Shown here one piece after another: positions 42,999 through 51,674 of a DNA stretch of 64,000 nt (position 1 is its first letter; each line of letters begins with the position of its first letter). This DNA comes from CAXNKH01 sp049296795 (GTDB lineage Bacteria > Pseudomonadota > Gammaproteobacteria > Burkholderiales > Burkholderiaceae_C). The stretch is from NCBI GenBank assembly GCA_049296795.1, contig JBAQTC010000042.1:62001-126000 (forward strand), read 5' to 3'. Made by a program: the position numbers and the translations under genes. The notes beneath the pieces are model-generated. The model did not search any database and was not told where the DNA came from. It worked only from the letters and a program-made list of their open reading frames with translations.

Positions 42999-43493
42999 CA
43001 TGCACTAACCCACCCCGCTGAGAAAAACGTGCAGCCAATCGGTATGAATCTATATGAAACCACTGCATATAGGCATCAAGGAGCAAGGCCATGGCTACTA
43101 ACCAAAACACGTCTTCGAACCCACGGGCTGAAAAAATGGGTGACGTGCTGGACGCCCTGTCCAGCGGCATCGCCAAAACCGCAGCCAACGAACCCAAGTT
43201 CGAGCCCAAACTCCCGGCTCCAGAGGTCCCGGCCGAACCTGCCCGCCAACTCCTGACCGAAATAATGCTCGCCGATCGTTGGGTGTGTTCAGTCGCGCGA
43301 CTTCAGCGCTGGCGCACCGTCGGCGAGGGCCCGCAGTACTTGAAGATCGTGGGGAAAGTGCTGTACCGGCTCAAAGACATTGAGGCCTATGAAGAAGCCT
43401 GTCTGGTCCGTAAAGTGTTCTAGGAGCGCACCCAAGGAGGCCCCGAAGGCTTGTAAATTGTTCGAACGACTTGGAATCAGTTCGAAATAGTCT
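42999..43493. repeat. conserved right end (R) with HTH gene, copy 1
   Basis: Same block as at 48921 and 56787: the leader CACCCCGCTGAGAA...CGGTATGAA, the HTH gene, then a tail with TTGTAAATTGTTCGAACGAC and CAGTTCGAAATAGTCTTGGCG. The tail holds GTTCGAAC and GTTCGAA motifs 20 bp apart. Copy 1 lacks the first part of the leader found in the other two. Confidence 0.85.
43091..43423 (+). CDS. AlpA/excisionase-like HTH protein, copy 1 of 3
   Basis: 110 residues. A variable N-terminal half with a basic, Ala/Pro-rich linker precedes a compact winged-helix of the AlpA/excisionase (HTH_17) type: LADRWVCSVARLQRWRTVGE, then PQYLKIVGKVLYRLKDIEAY. Residues 59-105 are identical in all three copies in the window. 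AAGGAG precedes the ATG. Proteins of this type bend DNA at attachment sites or regulate integrase genes. Each copy sits about 70 bp inside the right end of a tandem element, next to the recombination junction. Confidence 0.85.
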   Translation: MATNQNTSSNPRAEKMGDVLDALSSGIAKTAANEPKFEPKLPAPEVPAEPARQLLTEIMLADRWVCSVARLQRWRTVGEGPQYLKIVGKVLYRLKDIEAYEEACLVRKVF

Positions 43494-43680
43494 TGGCGGG
43501 GCATAAGATACTAGATCGCAAACCGCCTAAATTTCCCAAGAGCAAGCCGATCAAGCACTTGGGCCCCAGTTCATTATTCTAAATGTTGAGACATCTTCTT
43601 GTACCGAGAGTTTTCAGATCCTCTGTGCTGAGTGCTCCGGAATTAGAACCTAATAGGTTGCCCCACTGTGCCCTTTTGAC
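43494..43680. repeat. conserved left end (L), copy 2
   Basis: Begins TGGCGGGG (one base off the other copies) and has AAACCGCCTAA, CCCAAG...CTTGGG and AAATGTTGAGACATCTTC. Beyond that it shares GAGAGTTTTCAG and the block TAGGTTGCCCCACTG with copy 3, so similarity extends about 185 bp. 43681-43832 holds nothing I can identify. Confidence 0.8.
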
Positions 43681-43832
43681 CTAGAGCTGTCGGTGTGTAT
43701 GAAGTGAAACGATTACCGTGAAATTAGTCCTTCACAATGAGGCCGCCGCTCTGGTGCGAAAGAGGTCCGACTGTTTTTAACTTAGGTAAAGACTTGCAGC
43801 CCACGATGCAGGAAGTTCTCTGCTTCTCCCAG

Positions 43833-44753
43833 TTAACTGTGCGAATAAAGCTGAGCACCATTACTGGGCAAGTCAGCGATCAAAATGTGTCCCTTTTCCG
43901 AGTCGGTTAGCACCAATTGAGAAGTACCCGGAATAAAAGCTGCATTTGTCACGGTCTGTCCAACTGGGCTGCGCACGAAATGGGTAACCTCTCCTCGGGC
44001 ATTCATGACAAATGCACCTCCCAGACTGGCGTGTGCAACCACTAATCGGTTTTCAATGTCAACGGTCATACCATCAGGGCCGCTTGTGCCAAAAAAACTG
44101 CGGAATACGCCCGCTTTACTAATGGAGCCATCCGGCAGCAAAGGAGCGCGCCAGACCGCATTCCCGCGAGTTACGGCAACAAATAGGAATCTACCGCTTG
44201 TATCCAAGGTAATCCCATTGGGGCTGGGGGCGTTTGACAGCAATTGGTCCAATCGACCGTTGGTTTGCAAGCGATACACACAACCAGTTGGGTTATGCAT
44301 TCCGGTTTGACCTTGATCGGTGAAATAGCAATGGCCATCACGATCAAAGACCAAATCGTTGATGCCTTTGAAACTTTCGGAATTTCGATGTCCGAGAACT
44401 GTATCTACAGCACCTGAATTGGGGTCGATCCGAAGCAAGCCCCTGCGGTAATCCGCTGTCCATAGAGTACCGTCCTGATGAATCGCAATTCCATTAGGCC
44501 ACCCGCCGGTATTGGCAACTTCGTTCCAATCGCCGCCAGTCGTGATTTTGAAAATCCGGCCATGGGGAATATCCGTTACATACAAGTTGCCAGTCCTGTC
44601 AAAGGCCGGCCCCTCCAGAAAGCAATCGACCACATGGCCTGGTTTGTTGGCATCGGCCCAATCACTGCGTACAGGACGACGTAGCGCATCGGGCATGCGT
44701 GTCAATACTCGCGCATCAATCACTTCGGGCGCTGTAAAACTCAGATTCCACAT
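43833..44753 (-). CDS. SMP-30/gluconolactonase-family protein
   Basis: 306 residues forming a six-blade propeller with the SMP-30 repeats. LEGPAFDRTGNLYVTDIPHG carries the metal-binding Glu. NGIAIHQDGTLWTADY and NGITLDTSGRFLFVAV carry Asn ligands, and GPDGMTVDIENRLVVAH the late Asp. Members hydrolyse sugar or other lactones with a divalent metal. No signal peptide. Last gene of a leftward operon with a Bug receptor 15 bp upstream; the lactone ring opened here may be the imported compound. Confidence 0.86.
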   Translation of the reverse strand: MWNLSFTAPEVIDARVLTRMPDALRRPVRSDWADANKPGHVVDCFLEGPAFDRTGNLYVTDIPHGRIFKITTGGDWNEVANTGGWPNGIAIHQDGTLWTADYRRGLLRIDPNSGAVDTVLGHRNSESFKGINDLVFDRDGHCYFTDQGQTGMHNPTGCVYRLQTNGRLDQLLSNAPSPNGITLDTSGRFLFVAVTRGNAVWRAPLLPDGSISKAGVFRSFFGTSGPDGMTVDIENRLVVAHASLGGAFVMNARGEVTHFVRSPVGQTVTNAAFIPGTSQLVLTDSEKGHILIADLPSNGAQLYSHS

Positions 44754-44768
44754 GATCGTTCCTCTTAA

Positions 44769-45740
44769 TTATTCCGGTTGAACACCCGCCGCCTGAATCA
44801 ATTGACCCCAGCGCTGGGTCTCATCGCGGACCATTTTCTGAAAATCTGCTACAGGCATACCACCTGGCTCGGCACCTTGGTCGGCAAAGCGCTTGAGCAA
44901 ATCTTGGGCCGAGAACGCTTTCTTAATTTCCGCTTGAAGCTTGTCGATGATGGGTTGAGGGGTTCCTTTGGGTGCTGCAATACCAAACCAGTTGGTCGCA
45001 TTAAAGTCTTTGAGCCCCAACTCAGCTGTTGTCGGTACATCAGGAAGTGAAGGCAAACGCTTTGAACTCGTAACCATCAGAGCGCGTACACGCCCCCCAT
45101 TGACCGCAGGAATTGCGGTGGGTGCAGCTGTCACCAGAATATCCACCTCACCAGCCATCACCCCACGAATCGCATCTCCTGCACCTTTGTAGGGAATGTG
45201 AGTGATAAAAAGTTTGCCGCTTTGCTTGAGCAATTCTGCACCGAGGTGGGTTGAACTACCCATGCCCCCAGATCCGTAATTGGCTTTACCAGGATTTTTT
45301 CTAGCAAACTCGATGAATTCCTTTGCCGTTTTATAGGGCGCATTTGTGCCCACCACCACGACCAAAGGGGTTACCGCCAATGTTGTCACTGGGACGAGGT
45401 CAGTTGCATGATCCCATGGCAGTTTCTTGAACAGATGAGGCAACATGGCATACGTGGTGTCGTTGATTTGGAACGTAGCACCATCGGGTTTGGCTTTTGC
45501 AACCATATCCGTACCGATGGTTCCACTGGCCCCCGTCTTGTTTTCGACAAAGAAGGACTTGCCCGTCTGCTCGGTCAATTTCTGGGCAATTTGACGCGCA
45601 GCAAAATCGGTAGTACCGCCCGGTGCATAAGGCACAACGAGTCTTACGTTACCTTCAGGCCAGTTGGTTTGAGCGAATGAAATTCCCTGTAGGGAGGCCA
45701 CCAGCATGGTCAAAATTGAAATACGAGTTGATGTTTTCAT
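44769..45740 (-). CDS. Bug-family (TctC-type) periplasmic solute receptor
   Basis: 323 residues from ATG 45740, which has AAAAGGAG upstream; the frame is open 42 codons further but without signal-like sequence. Leader MKTSTRISILTMLVAS...SFAQTN, then VRLVVPYAPGGTTDF, ENKTGASGTIG, HIPYKGAGDAIRGVMAGE and IAAPKGTPQ. Sits between the lactonase-like and CaiB genes, so it is the likely uptake receptor for the substrate of this operon. Confidence 0.9.
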   Translation of the reverse strand: MKTSTRISILTMLVASLQGISFAQTNWPEGNVRLVVPYAPGGTTDFAARQIAQKLTEQTGKSFFVENKTGASGTIGTDMVAKAKPDGATFQINDTTYAMLPHLFKKLPWDHATDLVPVTTLAVTPLVVVVGTNAPYKTAKEFIEFARKNPGKANYGSGGMGSSTHLGAELLKQSGKLFITHIPYKGAGDAIRGVMAGEVDILVTAAPTAIPAVNGGRVRALMVTSSKRLPSLPDVPTTAELGLKDFNATNWFGIAAPKGTPQPIIDKLQAEIKKAFSAQDLLKRFADQGAEPGGMPVADFQKMVRDETQRWGQLIQAAGVQPE

Positions 45741-45910
45741 GTGAATCTCCTTTTGGGGATCGTGTTGAATATTTGTAGACGAATCGGTAATCCCCTCTTC
45801 GTACATTTCGATGGGGTACAGTTTTTGTTGCCTGCACAGTGCATGGCTTTGAAATGGTCTTTTCAAAAAAATCGAATTTCGTACTCCTTAATTTTTTTAA
45901 ATATGACGGT

Positions 45911-47107
45911 TTATTCAGCCATTGAAAATCCAGAGAGGGCGCGGATTTGAGACTGTGTGTAGCCCAACTCGCTGAGGAGTTCGGCGCTATGCTCACCCAA
46001 TTTGGGTGGTGAGAAACGTACACCAGGACGGTGGCCATCCAGCGTAAGAGGCAACAAGACCGTACGGGTTTGCTTTCCATCTGGCAGATCAATGTCAGCC
46101 AATCCACCTGTGGCATTCAGGTGCGGATCGTTGAACAAGTCTTGCGGACGGGTTATGGGGGCAAATGGCAAGGCATTCTTTTCGAAGACAGCACTGATTT
46201 CTGATGCAGTGAACTTCGCCATCCTCTCGCGCAATAGGGGCATCATCCAATCACGCGCTTTCACCCGGTCGTTATTGCTTTGCAAACGCACATCGTTTTT
46301 TAGGTCGTCAAAGCCGAACGCCTCGCAGTAAATGGCCCACGCTGTGTTGCTGACCACGGCCAAGAAGATCTGTTCCTCGTCCTTGACTTTAAACACGTCA
46401 TAAATGGCCCAGGCCGAAATCCGTGCTGGCATTGGTGCGGCGGGTTTGCCTGTCACGGCGAACTGCATCATGTGCTGTGCAACCAGAAAAACATTGTTTT
46501 CGTATAAGGCACTTTGGACTGCCTGTCCTTTTCCGGTTTTCTCTCTTTGTGCCAAAGCAGCCATGGCGCCAATGGCGCCAAACATGCCGCCCATGATGTC
46601 GTTGACGCTGGTGCCAGCTCGCAGCGGATCACCCGGACGACCTGTCATATAAGCCAGTCCTCCCATCATCTGCACCACTTCGTCCAATGCTGTCCGATGC
46701 TCATAGGGACCAGGGAGGAAGCCTTTGTGGCTTACGTACACCAAACGTGGGTTGAGAGCTTTCAGACTGTCGTAGTCCAACCCCAGCTTTGTCATGGTGC
46801 CGGGTTTGAAATTCTCGCTGACCACATCAGCCGTGGCGATTAGCCGCAGCACGGCTTCTTTGCCTTCGGGTGTTTGCAAGTCGAGTGCGATGCTTTTTTT
46901 GTTCCGGTTGAACATGGGAAAAAAGCCTGCGCCAGATCCCAGCAATTGACGAGTGGCATCGCCATTGCGCCCATGTCCAATCGGCTCGACTTTGATGACC
47001 TCGGCGCCCAGGTCGGCGAGAACCATGCCACAGGTGGGGCCCATGACCATGTGGGTGAATTCAACAACCCGGAGGCCTTCGTAAGGCAAATTTGAAGCTG
47101 TGCTCAT
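45911..47107 (-). CDS. CaiB/BaiF-family CoA transferase
   Basis: 398 residues of class III CoA transferases: LRVVEFTHMVMGPTCGMVLADLGAEVIKVE, RNKKSIALDL, SENFKPGTMTKLG, and SVNDIMGGMFGAIGAMAAL with the Asp in the position of the acyl-anhydride-forming residue. It moves CoA from a donor such as succinyl-CoA to an organic acid. One base separates it from the stop of the HMG-CoA-lyase-like gene, so the pair would activate an acid and then cleave its CoA ester. Confidence 0.88.
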   Translation of the reverse strand: MSTASNLPYEGLRVVEFTHMVMGPTCGMVLADLGAEVIKVEPIGHGRNGDATRQLLGSGAGFFPMFNRNKKSIALDLQTPEGKEAVLRLIATADVVSENFKPGTMTKLGLDYDSLKALNPRLVYVSHKGFLPGPYEHRTALDEVVQMMGGLAYMTGRPGDPLRAGTSVNDIMGGMFGAIGAMAALAQREKTGKGQAVQSALYENNVFLVAQHMMQFAVTGKPAAPMPARISAWAIYDVFKVKDEEQIFLAVVSNTAWAIYCEAFGFDDLKNDVRLQSNNDRVKARDWMMPLLRERMAKFTASEISAVFEKNALPFAPITRPQDLFNDPHLNATGGLADIDLPDGKQTRTVLLPLTLDGHRPGVRFSPPKLGEHSAELLSELGYTQSQIRALSGFSMAE

Positions 47108-47108
47108 G

Positions 47109-48032
47109 TCATCTTTCCTGGGTCCAGCCTTTGGGAAAACCGACTTCAGGGGTCATTCCATAGAGCGGTTCTTGTGGTAACCCTGCTTGTAAAAAGGAAC
47201 GCGCAGCCATCAATTTCTCCAGATCAATGCCCGTCTTGATCCCCATGGCTTCAAACATGAAGACAAGGTCTTCAGTGACGACATTACCGGATGCGCCGGG
47301 AGCGTAAGGGCAACCACCCAAACCACCTTGCGAACTGTCAAATGTGGTGACACCTACATCACGGGCGGCCAAGCAGTTAGCCAACCCAAGCCCTCGTGTG
47401 TTGTGCATGTGTGCTGCACCTGTTTTTTCACCAATGGCTGCGCGAACTTTGTTGAACAGGCGGCGCACCTGCGATGGATTGGCCATTCCAGTGGTGTCTG
47501 ACAAGCCCACCTCATCAGCACCTGCATTGACCAATTCAGCAGCAATCCAAACCACTTCTTCATCTGTGACCGCTCCCTGAATCGTGCAGCCAAATGCAGT
47601 AGACACCCCGACCTCCACCTTGACGCGAGGGGCTTGCTCATTTCTCAGCGCAATGATGCTTTGGACTTCTTTGACCATGTCTGATCGTGTTTTGCGTACA
47701 TTGGCCAGTGAATGAGCTTCGCTGGCTGACACAGGGATCGTCAGCTTGTGAGCACCAGCGGCCAAGGCTGCCTCGGCGCCTCTCAGGTTGGGAACCAGTG
47801 CCATGACCGTCAGTCCCGGCAAGGTCAGCGCGTGGCGAACTACCTCAGCCGCATCGGCCATCTGAGGCAGCATCTTTGCGGGGACGAATGAGCACACCTC
47901 GATCTCTCGCAGTCCCGAGTTGTACAGGCCATCAATCCAAGCCAATTTGTTAGCCGTAGGCATGATGGCTTTGACGCTTTGTAGGCCATCGCGCGGGCCC
48001 ACCTCGCTGATCAACACATTAATTGATGTCAT
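47109..48032 (-). CDS. HMG-CoA-lyase-family enzyme
   Basis: 307 residues with EVGPRDGLQ (10-18), metal-binding His208/His210 (HMHNTRG), and the active-site Cys241 loop GGLGGCPYAPGASGN (236-250). This is the full signature of hydroxymethylglutaryl-CoA lyase and its citramalyl-CoA-like relatives. Cleaves a 3-hydroxy-3-methyl-acyl-CoA to acetyl-CoA plus keto acid, or similar. Next to a CoA transferase it fits a route for a branched hydroxy-dicarboxylate. First gene of the operon, divergent from the IclR regulator. Confidence 0.9.
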   Translation of the reverse strand: MTSINVLISEVGPRDGLQSVKAIMPTANKLAWIDGLYNSGLREIEVCSFVPAKMLPQMADAAEVVRHALTLPGLTVMALVPNLRGAEAALAAGAHKLTIPVSASEAHSLANVRKTRSDMVKEVQSIIALRNEQAPRVKVEVGVSTAFGCTIQGAVTDEEVVWIAAELVNAGADEVGLSDTTGMANPSQVRRLFNKVRAAIGEKTGAAHMHNTRGLGLANCLAARDVGVTTFDSSQGGLGGCPYAPGASGNVVTEDLVFMFEAMGIKTGIDLEKLMAARSFLQAGLPQEPLYGMTPEVGFPKGWTQER

Positions 48033-48048
48033 TTGACTTTTATTTAAA

Positions 48049-48088
48049 ATTCTGTAGGATAGAACAATAAACTAACAGACAGAACAAT
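48049..48088. promoter_or_regulatory. candidate IclR operator
   Basis: GATAGAACAAT (48058-48068) and GACAGAACAAT (48078-48088) are direct repeats spaced 20 bases, two helix turns. ATTCTGT (48049-48055) lies inverted to the first. They fill the 77-bp gap between the divergent operon and the IclR gene, where IclR proteins usually bind as dimers of dimers. Confidence 0.5.
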
Positions 48089-48109
48089 GGTATATCAATT
48101 TGTTTTGCT

Positions 48110-48844
48110 ATGTCAAATTCCCCAGATACTCATCAAATGCCTCGCAAGTCATCCATCACCTCCCTAGCCGATGAACAAGCCGCTCCTGGTGGCGCAGCCG
48201 CAGTTGATCGCGCTCTGACCTTGCTCTCTGCATTCCAAAAAGGGGATATGTCCCTCAGCGTCACCGAATTGGCAGAGCGAACCCGGTTGTACAAAAGCAC
48301 CGTTCTTCGTTTGTTGGCGTCATTGGCGCAAGGCGGATTGCTGCGCAAAACACCCGAAGGCTTGTGGGCGCTCGGTCCAGAAATCTCTCGACTGGCTGCG
48401 CTTTACAACGCCTCGTTCTCACTGAAGGATGTTGTATTGCCGGTCATCAATGCATTGGTTGTCAAGACTGGAGAAAGCGTGGCTTTGCACGTCAAACAAG
48501 GTGATCAACGCTTGTGCTTGTACAGGGTGGACTCGCCGCAATTGCTGCGGGATCATGTTCGTGCAGGTGATGTCCTGCCACTTGATCGAGGAGCCGGTGG
48601 CAGAGTGCTGATGGCCTTTACAGGTGCCAAAGGCAAGAACTACGACAAGATACGTAGGGACGGTTACATCATGTCCGTGAGTGATCGTGTGCCTGGGCTC
48701 GTGGGTATTTCCGCCCCTGTCTGGAAAGCCGATGGAGAATTGGTGGGCGCGCTTACGCTGACGGTACCCGAGAGTCGATTCAAAGATCATTTTGTTGATG
48801 ATCTACGCCAGGCAGCAACATTGTTGTGCAGCCAATTTGACTGA
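48110..48844 (+). CDS. IclR-family transcriptional regulator
   Basis: 244 residues. The winged helix AAAVDRALTLLSAFQKGDMSLSVTELAERTRLYKST with LRLLASLAQGGLLRKTPEG is followed by the IclR effector domain (VVLPVINALVVKTGESVALHV, GDVLPLDRGAGGRVLMAF). Divergent from the lyase/CoA-transferase operon and its probable local regulator; the ligand is likely the operon substrate or its lactone. Confidence 0.9.
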   Translation: MSNSPDTHQMPRKSSITSLADEQAAPGGAAAVDRALTLLSAFQKGDMSLSVTELAERTRLYKSTVLRLLASLAQGGLLRKTPEGLWALGPEISRLAALYNASFSLKDVVLPVINALVVKTGESVALHVKQGDQRLCLYRVDSPQLLRDHVRAGDVLPLDRGAGGRVLMAFTGAKGKNYDKIRRDGYIMSVSDRVPGLVGISAPVWKADGELVGALTLTVPESRFKDHFVDDLRQAATLLCSQFD

Positions 48845-48920
48845 ACAAGGCGGTCATTCAGGGCGTTACCGTTTTTTATGTTTTGACAATGACCGACTTC
48901 TTTCTATAGCAACCACCACC

Positions 48921-49451
48921 GACCGCTTATGGCCGAAAGTAGCCCATCCCTTGTGATGCACCAGCCAACCCTGCTGAGAAAAAATGCCAGGCCAACCGGT
49001 ATGAACCTATATGAAACAACTGCATACAGGCATCAAGGAGCAAGTCCATGGCTACTAACAAAAACTCATCCTCGAACCCACGGGCTGAAAAAATGGGTGA
49101 CGTGCTGGACGCCCTGTCCAGTGGCATCGCCAAAACCGCAGCCAACGAACCCAAGTTCAAGCCCAAACTGTTGGTTCCAGAGGTCCCGGCCGAACCTGCC
49201 CGCGAGCTCCTGACCGAAACAATGCTTGCCGATCGTTGGGTGTGTTCAGTCGCGCGACTTCAGCGCTGGCGCACAGTCGGCGAGGGCCCGCAGTACTTGA
49301 AGATCGTGGGGAAAGTGCTGTACCGGCTCAAAGACATTGAGGCCTATGAAGAAGCCTGTCTGATCCGGAAAATGTTCTAGGAGCGCACCCAAATAGGCTC
49401 CGAACAGGTTGTAAATTGTTCGAATGACTTGGAATCAGTTCGAAATAGTCT
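48921..49451. repeat. conserved right end (R) with HTH gene, copy 2
   Basis: Full-length copy: leader GACCGCTTATGGCCGAAAGT and following bases, HTH gene, and tail with GTTCGAATGAC and CAGTTCGAAATAGTCTTGGCGG. Together with copy 3 it shows that the leader begins about 130 bp before the HTH start. Confidence 0.85.
49048..49380 (+). CDS. AlpA/excisionase-like HTH protein, copy 2 of 3
   Basis: 110 residues, differing from copy 1 at nine positions, all outside residues 59-105. The substitutions are mostly in the N-terminal linker (for example Lys at 5 and 38). AAGGAG before the ATG. Reads toward the right junction at 49452. Conservation of a full open frame and ribosome site in every copy suggests it is functional. 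Confidence 0.85.
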   Translation: MATNKNSSSNPRAEKMGDVLDALSSGIAKTAANEPKFKPKLLVPEVPAEPARELLTETMLADRWVCSVARLQRWRTVGEGPQYLKIVGKVLYRLKDIEAYEEACLIRKMF

Positions 49452-49638
49452 TGGCGGAGCAGAACATGCTTCATCACAAACCGCCTAAATCCCCCAAGGA
49501 CCAGCCGATTAAGCACTTGGGTCTGAGTCAGCATTCTAAATGTTGAGACAGCTTCATGTGAAGAGAGTTTTCAGAACCTCTGTTTTTGAATGATCCGGAA
49601 TTCGAACTGATAGGTTGCCCCACTGCGCCCTTTCGACT
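49452..49638. repeat. conserved left end (L), copy 3
   Basis: TGGCGGAGCAGAACATGC start identical to copy 1, then AAACCGCCTAA, CCCAAG...CTTGGG, AAATGTTGAGAC, GAGAGTTTTCAG, CCGGAATTCGAAC and TAGGTTGCCCCACTG. 49639-49752 shows nothing recognisable. Confidence 0.8.
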
Positions 49639-49752
49639 ATAAGCCGACAGTCATAAATTTACACACACCGACTCGGCCTGCAAAATTGCCGCACTGCGCA
49701 TTATTTATATTAGGAACCGCGCTGGCTTAGATGAAGCGACCTAGTTCTGACT

Positions 49753-50763
49753 TTAAGCTAGCCATGCCTTAACACGCTGGCCGAGCACCTCACGGCTAAT
49801 GCCATAGCGGTCATGCAGAGTGGGCAGTGCACCAGCGTCCAGGAATTCGTCGGGCAGACCGGCGAGCTTGAAGCCAGCTGGCTGTACATTGTGGCGTAGC
49901 AGGGCACTGGCCACTGCTTCACCCAAGCCGCCGATCACAGAGTGATTCTCGGCAACCACCACCATTCGAGGCTTGGAACCCACTGCTGCAACGATGGTCG
50001 CTTCGTCCAGCGGCTTGATGGTGGGACAGTGCAGCACGGCCACGCCAATGTTGTCAGCCGCCAAGTCCTTAGCAACTTCGAGCGCACGCATGGTCAGAAT
50101 GCCGCTGGAAATAATCAGCACGTCAGCGCCTTCGCGCAACATTTTCGCTTTACCCAACTCAAATTTGTAGCCTTCAATTTCGTCGAGAACCAGTGGCACG
50201 CTGCCCCGCAGAATGCGCATGTAAACCGGTCCTTTGTGCGCAGCAATTTGAGGTACTGCTTGCTCGATGTCCAGCGCGTCGCAGGGGTCAACAATGGTCA
50301 GGCCAGGAATGCCACGCATCATGGCCAGGTCTTCAGTGGCTTGGTGGCTGGGGCCGTAGCCAGTGGTCAAACCCGGCAAGGCACAACAGATCTTGACGTT
50401 GAGGTTCTCTTCGGCAATGACTTGGTGAATGAAGTCATACGCGCGGCGCGTGCCAAACACAGCATAGGTGGTGACAAATGGCACCAGGCCCTCTTTGGCC
50501 AAGCCACCAGCAGCACCCATGAGCAATTGCTCGGCCATACCCATTTGGTAAAAACGCTCTGGGTACGCTTGGGCGAACAGGTGCAGGTCGGTGTACTTGG
50601 CCAGATCGGCCGTCAGGCCGACGACTTCAGGGTGCGTGGCGGCGTAGTCAACAAGGGCCTTGCCAAAGGGTGCGGCTATGACGCGCTGGCCTTCGGAGGC
50701 AATGGACGCGATCATGGCCGAGGTGGTAAGGCGTGGCTTTTTTTCTGCAACGGCGGTGTTCAT
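49753..50763 (-). CDS. transketolase, C-terminal (PYR/TKC) subunit
   Basis: 336 residues carrying the pyrimidine-binding and C-terminal domains: YQMGMAEQLLMGAAGGLAKEG with the cofactor-activating Glu, TTGYGPSHQATEDLAMMRGIP and MRILRGSVP. Works only with the N-terminal subunit encoded just upstream; their genes overlap (ATGA, 50760-50763). Split transketolases in catabolic operons often act on unusual ketoses or keto-acids rather than in the pentose-phosphate route. Confidence 0.9.
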   Translation of the reverse strand: MNTAVAEKKPRLTTSAMIASIASEGQRVIAAPFGKALVDYAATHPEVVGLTADLAKYTDLHLFAQAYPERFYQMGMAEQLLMGAAGGLAKEGLVPFVTTYAVFGTRRAYDFIHQVIAEENLNVKICCALPGLTTGYGPSHQATEDLAMMRGIPGLTIVDPCDALDIEQAVPQIAAHKGPVYMRILRGSVPLVLDEIEGYKFELGKAKMLREGADVLIISSGILTMRALEVAKDLAADNIGVAVLHCPTIKPLDEATIVAAVGSKPRMVVVAENHSVIGGLGEAVASALLRHNVQPAGFKLAGLPDEFLDAGALPTLHDRYGISREVLGQRVKAWLA

Positions 50764-51629
50764 GCTGCGACTCCTTGGGCGTTAGCTTCAACGTAGGGGG
50801 CGGGTTGGTTCTGATCCAAAATTTCGAGGGCCTGCTGCCACTCGGGTGGGTCGACGCGGATGAAGTGGTTCTTCTCGCGTTGCTCCAAAAAGGGCACGCC
50901 CTTGCCCATGAGTGTGTCAAACAAAATCACGCGCGGCTTGGAATCCTTGAGCGCGCGGGCTGCATCAAATGCGGCTTGGACAGCGGCGATGTCATTGCCA
51001 TTGACGCGCTGCACATGCCAGCCAAACGCAGCCCATTTGTCAGCGAGCGGTTCGAAGCCAAGCACCTTGGTTGATGGACCGTCGGCTTGCTGGTTGTTCA
51101 CGTCCACCAGACAAATCAGGTTGTCCAATTGATGGTGAGCGGCGGACATGGCCGCTTCCCAAGTGGAACCTTCATCCAGTTCACCATCAGACATGGAGTT
51201 GTAGACAAAAGCGGGGTTGCGCTTTTGCTTCAGTCCTAGCGCCATGCCCACGCCAATCACCAGGCCCTGGCCAAGAGATCCACCCGAAATTTCCATACCG
51301 GGTGTGTACGCGGCCATGCCAGACATGGGCAAGCGGCTGTCGTCGCTGCCGTATGTGTCGAGCTCGCTCTCTGAAATAACGCCTGCCTCGATCAGCGCAG
51401 CGTAATGGGCGATGGCGTAGTGGCCGTGCGATAACAAGAAACGGTCGCGGCCTTCCCAATCGGGCTCTTGTGGACGCAAGTTCATGGCGTGGTGGTAGGC
51501 CACAGCCAGCACGTCGGCCCAGCCCAGGGCTTGCCCAATGTAGCCCTGGCCCTGAACTTCGCCCATGCGAAGCGCGTAGCGGCGGATACGCCAGGCCGCA
51601 GAGTGCAGCGACGCAGATGGATTGCTCAT
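50760..51629 (-). CDS. transketolase, N-terminal (ThDP-binding) subunit
   Basis: 289 residues: LLSHGHYAIAHYAALIEAG, GGSLGQGLVIGVGMALG, and the ThDP/Mg motif beginning SDGELDEGSTWEAA and ending LVDVNNQQ. Ser replaces the first Gly of the GDG motif, as in many split transketolases. Overlaps the partner gene. Follows the TRAP transporter genes on the same strand, so the transported compound or its product is probably the donor or acceptor. Confidence 0.9.
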   Translation of the reverse strand: MSNPSASLHSAAWRIRRYALRMGEVQGQGYIGQALGWADVLAVAYHHAMNLRPQEPDWEGRDRFLLSHGHYAIAHYAALIEAGVISESELDTYGSDDSRLPMSGMAAYTPGMEISGGSLGQGLVIGVGMALGLKQKRNPAFVYNSMSDGELDEGSTWEAAMSAAHHQLDNLICLVDVNNQQADGPSTKVLGFEPLADKWAAFGWHVQRVNGNDIAAVQAAFDAARALKDSKPRVILFDTLMGKGVPFLEQREKNHFIRVDPPEWQQALEILDQNQPAPYVEANAQGVAA

Positions 51630-51674
51630 GAAATACTCCTGAAAAATTGATGCCGAACTGATCGAGTGGGTACG

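Larger units (their letters stand above)
40785..43493. mobile_element. tandem tRNA-Ser-linked element 1 (MerR cargo)
   Basis: Starts at TGGCGGAG with the conserved left end (40785-40889) and ends at 43493 after the conserved right end with an HTH gene. Cargo: a MerR regulator, a short-chain dehydrogenase and a small membrane protein. About 2.7 kb. No integrase or transposase is recognised. The element is defined by comparison with the two that follow it, which have the same ends and different cargo. Confidence 0.5.
43494..49451. mobile_element. tandem tRNA-Ser-linked element 2 (IclR/CoA-lyase cargo)
   Basis: Left end 43494-43680, right end ending at 49451, about 6 kb. Cargo: SMP-30-like lactonase, Bug receptor, CaiB-type CoA transferase, HMG-CoA-lyase-like enzyme and an IclR regulator, followed by HTH copy 2. 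By eye it is more AT-rich than the surrounding chromosome. No recombinase gene. Confidence 0.5.

Noticed and set aside
43620..43680. possible second tRNA relic in the left ends (CCGGAATTCGAAC in copy 3)
   Set aside because: The GTTCGAAT-like piece has no pairing T stem or acceptor partner, so it is better treated as part of the repeated end.
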